From NCBI GenBank assembly GCA_028752905.1, contig JAQNBH010000011.1, positions 18,073,909 to 18,137,908 of the forward strand: 64,000 nt of DNA. Direction: 5' to 3'. This DNA is from Cladorhizidae sp. MBARI D1340-BT2 (taxonomy: Eukaryota; Porifera; Demospongiae; Poecilosclerida; Cladorhizidae). The translations under genes and the position numbers were made by a program. This document shows positions 55,425-64,000 of this stretch, one piece after another (the first letter of the stretch is position 1; every line of letters begins with the position of its first letter). Under the pieces are notes generated by a model. That model saw nothing but the letters and a program-made list of their open reading frames with translations. It did not search any database and was not told the DNA's origin.

Positions 55425-56950
55425 ACATATCAGCACACACCATGTCTTGTTGTTGTTGTGATTTTGTATTCATGTAGAGTCAGATACAGTCAGCACATGC
55501 CATGTGTTGTTGATTGTGTACTCGTGTAGAGTCAGAAACAGTCAGCACATGCCATGTCTTGTTGTTGTTGTTGTTGATTGTGTACTCATGTAGAGTCAGA
55601 TACAGTCAGCACATGCCATGTCTTGTTGTTGTTGTTGTTGATTGTGTACTCATGTAGAGTCAGATACAGTCAGCACATGCCATGTCTTGTTGTAGTTGTT
55701 GTTGATTGTGTATTCATGTAGAATCAGATACAGTCAGCTCATGCCATGTCTTGTTGTTGTTGTTGTTGATTGTGTATTCATGTAGAATCAGATACAGTCA
55801 GCACATGCCATTTCTTGTTGTTGTTGTTGCTGATTGTGTATTCATGTAGAATCAGATACAGTCAGCACATGCCATGTCTTGTTGTAGTTGTTGTTGATTG
55901 TGTATTCATGTAGAATCAGATACAGTCAGCACATGCCATGTCTAGTTGTAGTTGTTGTTGATTGTGTATTCATGTAGAGTCAGATACAGTCAGCACATGC
56001 CATGTCTTGTTGTTGTTGTTGTTGATTGTGTACTCATGTAGAGGCAGATACAGTCAGCACATGCCATGTCTTGTTGTTGTTGTTGTTGATTGTGTACTCA
56101 TGTAGAGGCAGATACAGCCAGCACATGCCATGTCTTGTTGTTGTTGTTGTTGATTGTGTACTCATGTAGAGGCAGATACAGTCAGCACATGCCATGTCTT
56201 GTTGTTGTTGTTGTTGATTGTGTACTCATGTAGAGTTAGATACAGTCAGCACATGCCATGTCTAGTTGTAGTTGTTGTTGATTGTGTACACATGTAGAGT
56301 CAGATACAGTCAGCACATTTCATGTCTTGTTGTAGTTGTTGTCGATTGTGTACTCGTGTAAAGTCAGATACAGTCAGCACATGCCATGTCTTGTTGTAGT
56401 TGTTGTCGATTGTGTACTCATGTAAAGTCAGATACAGTCAGCACATGCCCTGTCATGTTCTTGTTGTTGTTCTTGATTGTGTACTCATGTAGAGTCAGAT
56501 ACAGTCAGCACATGCCATGTATTGTTGTTGTTGTTGATTGTGTACACATGTAGAGTCAGATACAGTCAGCACATGCCATGTCTAGTTGTAGTTGTTGTTG
56601 ATTGTGTATTCATGTAGAGTCAGATACAGTCAGCACATGCCATGTCTAGTTGTAGTTGTTGTTGATTGTGTATTCATGTAGAGTCAGATACAGTCAGCAC
56701 ATGCCATGTCTTGTTGTTATTGTTGTTGATAGTGTATTCATGTAGAGACAGATACAGTCAGCACATGCCATGTCATGTTGTTGTTGCTGTTGTTTGTGTA
56801 CTCATGTAGAGTCAGATACAGTCAGCACATGCCATGTCTGGTTGTTGTTGATTGTGTATTCATGTAGAGTCAGATACATGCAGCACATGCCATTTCTTGT
56901 TATTGCTGTTGTTGTTGATTGTGTACTCATGTAGAGTCAGATAGAGTCTC
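55425..56950. repeat. 64-bp minisatellite, about 24 copies, containing a variable GTT run
   Basis: The unit is GTCAGCACATGCCATGTCTT, then (GTT)n, then GATTGTGTACTCATGTAGAG, then TCAGATACA. Starts at 55605, 55669 and 55733 show a 64-bp period. The GTT run varies in length and purity (GTTGTAGTT variants), giving some shorter units. Variants such as GAATCAG and GAGGCAG cluster in neighbouring units. Confidence 0.97.
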
Positions 56951-58580
56951 CTTCGAGCATACTGTTGCACCAGAGAACTGCACCAACCCAAACAGTGTGC
57001 ATGTAAGTTGTTGCAATGCAAATTTAAAAAAATTAGAGTTGGATAATTTGGAGAATTCTGTTAAGGCCCATTATTTTGAATTTTTTGACAATATTTTTGG
57101 GGGGGCTTATATCCTTTCTAAACATCTGTACAAACTGTCGTTTAAATTTGAAAACATTTGGATGCACAAGTCTCTAGTTATGGTGGATTTTATCCAGGCT
57201 CTCACTTACATTTACAAAGTAGTCTAGTGGTGGCCCAATATAGTAGTAGCCCAACTTCAATAGCGATTTCTCAGAAACATGTTTTTTTTAAGGTCAAGAC
57301 AGATATCTCAAGGAAAAATGTATGTATACCTGCTTCATTATATATCATTTTGTAGCTCTATCTTTGCTCTACGATTGTAGCGTGGAGTTTTTCAATTTAG
57401 AAGTGCTAGTCCAATTATATAGTCATGTGGTATATACCCTAATATGCCCATATTATTGTTGACCTTGTCATGAAAACTCCTTTAGTGTTGAGGTTAAAAA
57501 AATTCGCTGGAATCAAGCTTTAGTGGTTCCTCTACTACATCCATAAAAGGGAAGTGTGTATAGGGCATATCTTAGGAGAGGGACATTTTATTGTGACTCT
57601 GGTGGTCAGAATTTTTCCAAACCTCTATACTTTACTGAAACTTCTTATAAAGCACATCATTAGAAAGCTCTTGCAGAGAGCTATATTCTGGTACCAAAAT
57701 AAAATGTAGGGGAAGAAGGACAACAAAGTTATGGACGTTTACATAAACTATGATAAAATGGGCAACGCTGGCCCTTAAGAAATTATTAACAATGGACCTA
57801 TTGTACGCAAGTGGAGTGGGAGGGTGTGGGATTAGATAAATAAAGGATCTGGAAGACAAGATTTTGCCTTTAGATTTTTGGGAGGCAGCTGGTGTACTAC
57901 TTTAGTGAAGGACTTGAGGTGTGCTTGAAATACTTGAAGTGTATTGGATACTACAATCAGCCAACACCATCGTTTAGGAGACCAGGAAGCCACCAAAGTC
58001 AGTTTTATCTGAGATATAAACCTTGGTATATTTGTCCACCACTATAATATAAGGGCCAAACCAATATAAGGAGCACTACTACACTGCCGAGTAGATAGAT
58101 TTTTGAAGGTGAATTTCAGGTTTTTACAATTCTTATAGTTTCGAGGTGCATTACTTTACTCCCATAATGAAGAATTTACGGCCTGCTGGTAATATTATTG
58201 GAGGCGACTACAACCACATTTAGGCAGCTAGGAAACTGCCCATGTGAGTGTTAAGATGTGAGCTTCATGTTTGGGGGGGGCTGCCATCCATGTGCCCCCC
58301 AAAACACCACAACTTGTCCAGTGTTCTGATGTGAGGACATAGACAGCATTGCAGGCATTATAAAGATAGAGAAAAAATGCGGATTAAAATGGCATTTTTA
58401 TGGCATGTGCTAAAATACAGTACAAGTTAATTATGTCTCCATTATTTACAACCATTAGTCAATGCCCACTACCCCTAAAATATAAACAAAAATTATGCTG
58501 ATGAAAATGTGGAAAACGGGATAAGTTATTTTTGATTTTCCCTTTTTTATCCTTGACTGCAGTCCGCTGAGAATTGGTGG
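56951..58580. other. Intron-like, worn repeat sequence; no supported gene
   Basis: Just after the array a plus-strand segment FEHTVAPENCTNPNS is followed by GTAAGT (57003), which could be an exon remnant. About 57640-57750 repeats internal phrases of the 711-bp MITE (TTAGAAAGCTCT..., AAAGTTATGGACG). The remainder shows no structure that I recognise. Confidence 0.4.
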
Positions 58581-58584
58581 AATA

Positions 58585-58690
58585 GCCCTCGACATCACAG
58601 CATCTGAGAGCCCTCAACATTACAGCATCTGAGGGCCCATGACATCACAGCATGTGAGGGTGCCCTGGACATCACAGCATGTAAGGTTGG
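58585..58690. repeat. 27-28-bp repeat, four copies
   Basis: Units of the form AGCCCTCGACATCACAGCAT + CTGAG vary at several positions and lie head to tail. Confidence 0.85.
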
Positions 58691-59110
58691 ATAGGAACAG
58701 CTGTAGACATCGAAACAGCTACCGAAAGATCTCTCAGAGTTGCTCTCAAGATTGGCACAGGTGAACAAATGTTCAGTTATCGCCCCCACTAACTACATCC
58801 CTGATTAAACCAGCTCCTGGAAACCTAGCCACCTCCCTGGATACTGGTTTAGCTCATGGAATCAACAAAGATTACCTGCTGCCCCCTCCCACACACCCAC
58901 ACACACACACACCCGCCAATGGAAAACAACTTCCATTTTTTAAATCCGTTAGATGTACGCCATGAATTTCATAGGGTTCATGCATTCAGTATATTCTGCA
59001 CAGGCATCCAATGCTATGTAAATTTTTTACCTATTCTGTATATTAGAAAAAGAGAACATGATGTTTAACTTGAATGTAGCTGTATGTATAATTAGACAAG
59101 TGTAATGTAC

Positions 59111-59383
59111 CTCTCAAGAAGCTGATGTCCTTCCTGACTGGCCCTGCACAGTTGCTGGTTGTGATGATGAAGATGTAGTTAGTGTTGTAAAGGAGAGTAA
59201 CGGCAGCACTGAAGGTAGAAGAGGTAGTATTCTGCAGAGAACCTAGAGACTCAGCAGAAGGTGAGACATCCAGAGTGGGAGTTCCTCTCCCATTAGTGAT
59301 GGTGAACTGCAGAGTCAGTCTCAATGTGTTGGCTTCATTGATAATAGCAAAATTGCTCACATCAGACACGTCTGGAGGATTGT
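59111..59383 (-). CDS. FN3-like extracellular domain exon
   Basis: The minus-strand exon has acceptor TATTATCCAG and donor GTACAT, is 273 nt (91 codons), and both ends are in phase 1. It begins PPDVSDVSNFAII and contains LTLQFTITNGRG and a NTNYIFIITTSNCAG block, the strand pattern of a fibronectin-type-III or similar beta-sandwich repeat. Length and phase are those of an FN3 exon. It lies 11 kb 5' of the sushi exons on the same strand and may belong to the same receptor gene, but a separate gene cannot be excluded. Confidence 0.6.
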
Positions 59384-59605
59384 CTGGATAATAGAAATCA
59401 ATGCTGATATAAAAGAGGACTGATGACAGATTGTTTGACTTCCAGGGGGAGCCTTGGTAGAGGACTCAAAGGGGCTCTTTGGGGGTAACTTTTCACAAGA
59501 AAGGTCATAGCCATGATGTCAGATTAGGAATAGGGGTTTTCCCCTTGAAATCAAAAAACAATACATCACAGCTCTTGGCATTATCACCAGTCAGCATTTC
59601 ATTAG

Positions 59606-61300
59606 CATACTTGCCAACTTTCCATAAGTTAATTCCGGGACATTAATTTTATATACGGCGCGAATTTTCGACCATGCCCCCTAATTAGCGTGCCATTAAT
59701 TAAATACGCGATTTTTCGACCTAACTAACCCAGCTGTGAGGTAGTGTTCTCTGTGGATTTCTGGAAGAGGCGGTTGAATTGATCCATTGAGGGCAAGTTA
59801 AAGGGGCAAGATAAAAGAACAACAGAGGTTTCGTCAGAGGATTCTCAAGCCTTGAAAGAATGCTACAGACCTTAGCTGTTTCAGCTTCCAAGACAAGAAG
59901 AATGACTTCAAACCATCATACTGCCTGAGGTAACGATTCACACACTTCAGCAAGCTGAGCCATCGTGTGGGGCAATGCTTAAAAATCACCCCTGGCTCAG
60001 TGAAAAGTGAACACCATAGGATGACAAATTGCTGCTCTCTTCTGCTATGGAAGTAGTAGAATATGTCGATGAAGAGCTGGTCAATGTTCACTGGGAGTAC
60101 CTTCAAACCAGCTTTGACTGTTAAATCAGTCAAATGGCAGATGCAACCAACATCATACAAAGTTGGGATCTCATCCTTAATCAGCTTCTGCACACCTGAC
60201 CTCACTCCTTTCATAACATTGGTGGTATCAGACATGAAAGACACTGCATTGTCAAAGCTGAGCCCATTCTTAGTCGGTGACTCCTTCAAGGCTTGAAACA
60301 AGTTGGCGGTCAATGTTCACAACTGGCATATCCAAGAATCTCGTCCGTACTTCACCTACCTGTGGATCAAGAAGCCTCAAAAGAATTATGCAAGACTTAT
60401 CCCTCTTGTCACGGGATTCATCAATCATCAAAGAGAATGGACCACTTGACATTGACTCCATAACTCTCTGTGTGAAGTAAGGAGCAAGAGCTTTCTTGCG
60501 GTGGATAATTTCTTTGCAATTTCAGAGTCTGGGAACATCTTGCTGAAAAGCTTGGTGGCATGGTTACTAGACAGAAAGGATATGTTGTGCTTAGCAACAA
60601 ATGTAGCCCACCTGACCTCTGCTTCGATTACTTGATCACTTCTCTGATGTTGGAAGAGAGAGGTGATTGGAATAGTTGATAGCAGCACAGCCTTTGACAT
60701 ATCCTTATGTTTCTTGCTCTTGAGGTGAGATGTGACATCATTAACGGCCACCATGGGTAACACCAAAGTCGATTGCACACATGGTACATCGGGCATACAA
60801 GTGGGCAAGACTACTGACATTACTATTGCATTGAACACAAGCAGCACACTGTACCCATGATGTTATTATTTACCCTGTATTTGCTGCATGCTTACTTACT
60901 TTGTCAATCAATTTCATTATATATTACTCTTGCCTATCTCCTGAAATGTTTTGATCCATTTATTGTCAAAATGGCATTCTCTCCTCTGCTTCTTTGGAGA
61001 TTGCTGAGATTGCATAACGTGCTGAGAAGTTTCACGTGAGTGCCGCACCTCCAATCGAAACAAGGTCAAAGGTTGTCGCTGGAGCCGTAATTGTGTATCT
61101 GGAGTTTTTCTCTGCTAAAAAGTGTCCTGTTTTTGTTGCTTTACGACTAAACTAAACAAGCTTGAAACTACAGTGGCGAGTGGAAGCGCAAGGTGCACGT
61201 AGCAGTGAATTCCGGGACATATCCGGGACAAGGACACCACCGGGACAAGGCTCAAAATTCCGGGACTGTCCCGGCCATTCCAGGACGGTTGGCAACTCTG
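59606..61300 (-). mobile_element. hAT-type DNA transposon (1695 bp) with terminal inverted repeats
   Basis: The left end CATACTTGCCAAC and the complement of the right end CAGAGTTGCCAAC agree at 11 of 13 positions. Both subterminal regions contain TTCCGGGAC motifs, and the right one has several GGGAC copies (61213-61290). The sequence CATTAG occurs next to both ends (59600-59605 and 61301-61306), which may be the rest of an 8-bp target duplication, although the phase does not fit exactly. Confidence 0.7.
59834..60847 (-). pseudogene. hAT transposase of the element, three frame-broken segments
   Basis: In minus-strand order, frame 60847-60428 has a zinc-finger end (HLKSKKHKD), then EAEVRWATFVAKHNISFLSS and NHATKLFSKMFPDSEIAKK. 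Frame 60461-60270 has GPFSLMIDESRDKRDKSCII with a core acidic residue and RTRFLDMPVVNID. Frame 60313-59834 has SFMSDTTNVMKGVRSGVQK, YDVGCICHLTDL and KHCPTRWLSLLKCVNRYL, the conserved C/H-rich and W blocks of hAT enzymes. The C-terminal dimerisation motif is missing. It belongs to a different hAT lineage from the copy at 2830-4920. Confidence 0.75.
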
Positions 61301-62630
61301 CATTAGGGACCCAAAGCAGTTTGCTATTGAGCCTGCCTCTAGCATTACTCCATTAAGAACACCATACATGCTGAAATTCACACAAGGCAGCGCCGCAATC
61401 GACAGATTTGGTTTCCAACTTTTGAAATGAATAAAGAAGGTCTTGTCATGCTGTTAGAGATCATTGATAGCCATTTTCTTTAGGGAAATAACTGTGCATG
61501 TGTTCGTAACCCTCCCCAGGACACACACAATAGCAGCAGCAGGAGCAGCAACAACAATAATGTCAACAGTTGCCCTGCAGTTGCCCTGCAAAATGTAGGC
61601 AAAATATTGTCCCAACACAACCAAACACAAAACCTAAAATTACCAAACCTCCGGAAAGCTATAAAAATTAAGTGAATGGTTTTCCAATTTTCTGTGAATT
61701 ACTAACATGAATAAAATGAAATTTTGTAGTGCTCCATCATCCTAGACAACAACTAGCACCCTGGGGCAGCACTCAGGAGAAGCTGCTCGCAGCAAGGAAA
61801 TAAGAAAAGAAGAACCTCCTTCATCATGAGATCATAGACGAGTAATGGTACAGCTACAAAATACTAGAGCTACATCCTAAGGTTCACTCAGGAGAAGCTG
61901 CACACAGCTGGGGGGAAAGCAAAGAACAAATTACATTGTAACACAGCAACAGGGTCCAGGCCCTGCTTCATGAGGAGGCAGCTACTGGGTGCCCACTAGG
62001 CCTTGCATCATGGGGAACCACATTTCTGTGTAAGAGAGAAAATCATTCAATTTAGGCTATTTTGGGTAGTTTAGTCGGAATTTTCAACAACCTGTAAATA
62101 GTTTTCACCTCATATTAGCACCGACCTATAAGATTGGACTGGATGCAATTGAGAGCTCTTTTTTTTCCCGGGAACTCCTTCTAATTAAACTGATGAAATG
62201 AAAACTAAATTATACCATTAAAAAGGCGGGTGGGGGTGTGAAGGGGGGGGGGGGGGGAAGGAAGGGGATAATATTTTTCTAAAGAACATTAGAGTAATCT
62301 CTTGGTGGTCAATACAATACTGAAAGTGCTATGTTAGATCATGGTCTTAGACTTGCATCACCTTACTCTCCACCACTAGCAAAGCTGTTGCTAGTAGCAA
62401 GAACAATTGTACCTAAATAGAAATGTAGAACTGAAATTAGAAAGATCAGTTAATTAAAGCCATTTCCAAACAGCTTGTAGGCCTAACCTTTGACTTAAAA
62501 AAAAAAATCAATTATGCCTAAGCCTACCAAATTAGGTAAAGATCCACAAACCTTTTTGTAAATACCCACCGAGACAAACATACCAGAGCAAAAACAATAC
62601 CTTGCCATGCATATTTGCAGAAAGGACACC
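61301..62630. other. No supported gene
   Basis: There is a poly-G tract (about 62244-62258) and weak direct repeats of CACTCAGGAGAAGCTGC (61765 and 61888). A minus frame (61381-61301) abutting the hAT end (FSMYGVLNGVMLEAGSIANC) may be a remnant of the sequence into which the hAT inserted. Confidence 0.45.
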
Positions 62631-62654
62631 AATTATCTGGCATTGTAGATTATC

Positions 62655-62735
62655 AGCCAATATTTATTTCAAGACATTTTTGTAGATCACCAGGATACTA
62701 CAACAATATTTATTTCAAGACATTTTTCTTTCCCA
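62655..62735. repeat. Two-copy repeat of CAATATTTATTTCAAGACAT
   Basis: The phrase CAATATTTATTTCAAGACATTTTT occurs at about 62658 and 62704, a spacing of roughly 46 bp. Confidence 0.8.
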
Positions 62736-62767
62736 GCAAATCAGGAAATAAGGCACTGAACCAGTAT

Positions 62768-62915
62768 ACTAGCTGGCAAGTGTAGCTGAGTCAAGCAAGT
62801 TCAACATGGCAGGAACAAACTTGTATTAGCTGGCTAAGTGTAGCAGGGACAAGCAAGTTCAACATAGCAAGAATAAACCAGTACTAGCTGGCTAAGTGTG
62901 GCATTAGCAAGCTGG
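62768..62915. repeat. 67-bp repeat, about two and a half copies
   Basis: TAGCTGGCAAGTGTAGCTGA, TAGCTGGCTAAGTGTAGCAG and TAGCTGGCTAAGTGTGGCAT begin successive units. Each unit also has AAGCAAGTTCAACAT(G/A) except the last. Confidence 0.9.
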
Positions 62916-63221
62916 ATAGCTACTTGAGTTCTTTTTGGGTGAGGGAAAGAGAAAGAGGGGGTGAGGAGGGAGGGATGGAAGGAAATTAGTTCTAGCAGGA
63001 TGTTGGGCCAGTAGTCCACTCCCACTGGCTAACCATGTCCCCAAAGCTTCTTTTTGGGTGGGAGGCCACACTGAGGACCCAGGGAGGGTAGAACCAGGGC
63101 AATAGGAGTTATACCTGCTGGTGGCCCAAAGGAGCCACTTATCTGCAATTGATACAATTGATACAATGTTGGAGGAACCAGATGGAATGATTTCCATGCA
63201 CTCCCAAACCTGGTTTAACTC

Positions 63222-64000
63222 TTTAGACCGCTTTAGCTGTTATACCCAGACGCCGTGGCTGTTTCCAACCCAATAACCACCGTTTTTTAATTAACCAAAA
63301 AACCACCGATTTTTAATCAACGCCTTTTTTGGTCAGTCAGCTGATTTATCACCAGATCTAGGCAGGATGCAAGTCGATCATTACCATTTACAGAACGCGA
63401 AGCCTAAACAAGTAAAGCAAGTAAGTTGAGTACTTTGATATTAGTTATTGGGTCAGTTTAGCTTGTGTATAGGCTTCTGCCAACTAGCTAGCTAGCTATG
63501 GAGAATTAGCGCTATCTCTGGGATGAACTAAAGGTTCCTAGTTACAGATACTGTGTAGTGTAGATAGGTATGCTAAGCTAGACACGCTAATTATAGGCTT
63601 CTGCCAACTAGCTAGATAGCTATGGAGTATTAGCGCTATCTCTGGGATGAACTAAAGGTTCCTAGTTACAGATGCTGTGTAGTGTAGATAGCTAAACTAG
63701 ACACAAAAAGCGCTAGCTCCTATTTAGAACTGTTGTACAGAGATAGAAACACTAGCTTGTCTATAGGCTTCTGGCATCTAGCTTGCTAGCTATGGAATAT
63801 TAGTCTCTGAGATAAACAAAGGGTTCCTAGCTACAGCTGCTGTGTAGTGTAGATAGCTATGCTAAGCTAGACACGCTAATTATAGGCTTCTGCCCAACTA
63901 GCTAGATAGCTATGGAGTATTAGCGCTATCTCTGGGATGAACTAAAGGTTCCTAGTTACAGATGCTGTGTAGTGTAGATAGCTAAGCTAGACACAATAAG
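63222..64000. mobile_element. Probable terminus of another piggyBac-like element, running off the window
   Basis: TTAA at 63218-63221 is followed by CTCTTTAGACCGC, which resembles the TTAA-CACTTAGCGGACCGT end of the element at 13379. As in that element, a few hundred bases of unique sequence and a GTAAGTTGAG-type stretch lead into a GCTAGC-rich minisatellite. Only one end is in the window, and the terminal match is partial. Confidence 0.4.
63472..64000. repeat. 119-170-bp tandem repeat with GCTAGC motifs, open at the window end
   Basis: GGCTTCTGCC or GGCTTCTGGC starts units at 63472, 63596, 63766 and 63885. Each holds GCTATCTCTGGGATGAACTA (or a shortened form) and GTTCCTAGTTACAGAT. Unit length varies (124, 170, 119 bp), suggesting higher-order structure. 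Confidence 0.92.

Noticed and set aside
1..64000. tRNA, rRNA or other structured RNA genes
   Set aside because: No tRNA-like box A/box B pair with a cloverleaf, and no rRNA-like sequence, was noticed on reading. A covariance search was not possible.

Overview
The window looks like nuclear DNA of an invertebrate animal, and a sponge (Porifera) is my best guess. The reasons are spliced GT-AG genes, sushi and FN3-type receptor exons, no bacterial operon signals, and a dense mixture of decayed Ty3/gypsy, hAT, Mutator-like, piggyBac-like, Tc1, LINE and tyrosine-recombinase elements. No gene fixes the species. Most of the 64 kb is layered mobile DNA and satellites, and I could support only two plausible host-type transcription units.

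Layout. 1-2302: a 29/30-bp satellite with a higher-order duplication, interrupted by a solo LTR. 2830-4920: a decayed hAT transposase (minus). 6305-15773: a Ty3/gypsy retrotransposon whose 5' LTR region holds a Mutator-like gene fragment and whose 3' LTR holds three nested inserts (a 711-bp TTAA MITE, an internally deleted piggyBac-like element and a foldback element). 16369-18030: gag/protease of a second retroelement. 18298-19211: minisatellites. 19212-23770: a third LTR element on the minus strand with integrase upstream of reverse transcriptase (Gmr1-like order), split by a large palindromic foldback element.

23898-31248 is the main discovery of the window: a nine-exon plus-strand gene whose exon phases all join without a stop. 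It gives a predicted 783-residue protein with a HHCC zinc finger, a DD35E integrase core, a GPY/F module, a Ulp1/C48-type cysteine protease and a PHD finger. It is intact while nearly every mobile element around it is broken.

31900-34040: LINE remnant. 36455-36830: tyrosine recombinase N-terminal fragment. 36865-41270: a fourth, old LTR element. From 41697 to 59383 the minus strand carries phase-1 exons (FN3-like, unassigned, two sushi, then transmembrane plus cytoplasmic tail) of what may be one receptor gene. Its long introns hold Tc1, LINE, Mutator and foldback remnants and four minisatellites. 59606-61300: a second hAT copy with terminal inverted repeats. 63222 to the end: probable start of another piggyBac-like element with a GCTAGC-rich array running off the window.

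All comparisons were made by eye. Protein family names come from remembered motifs, not from searches.
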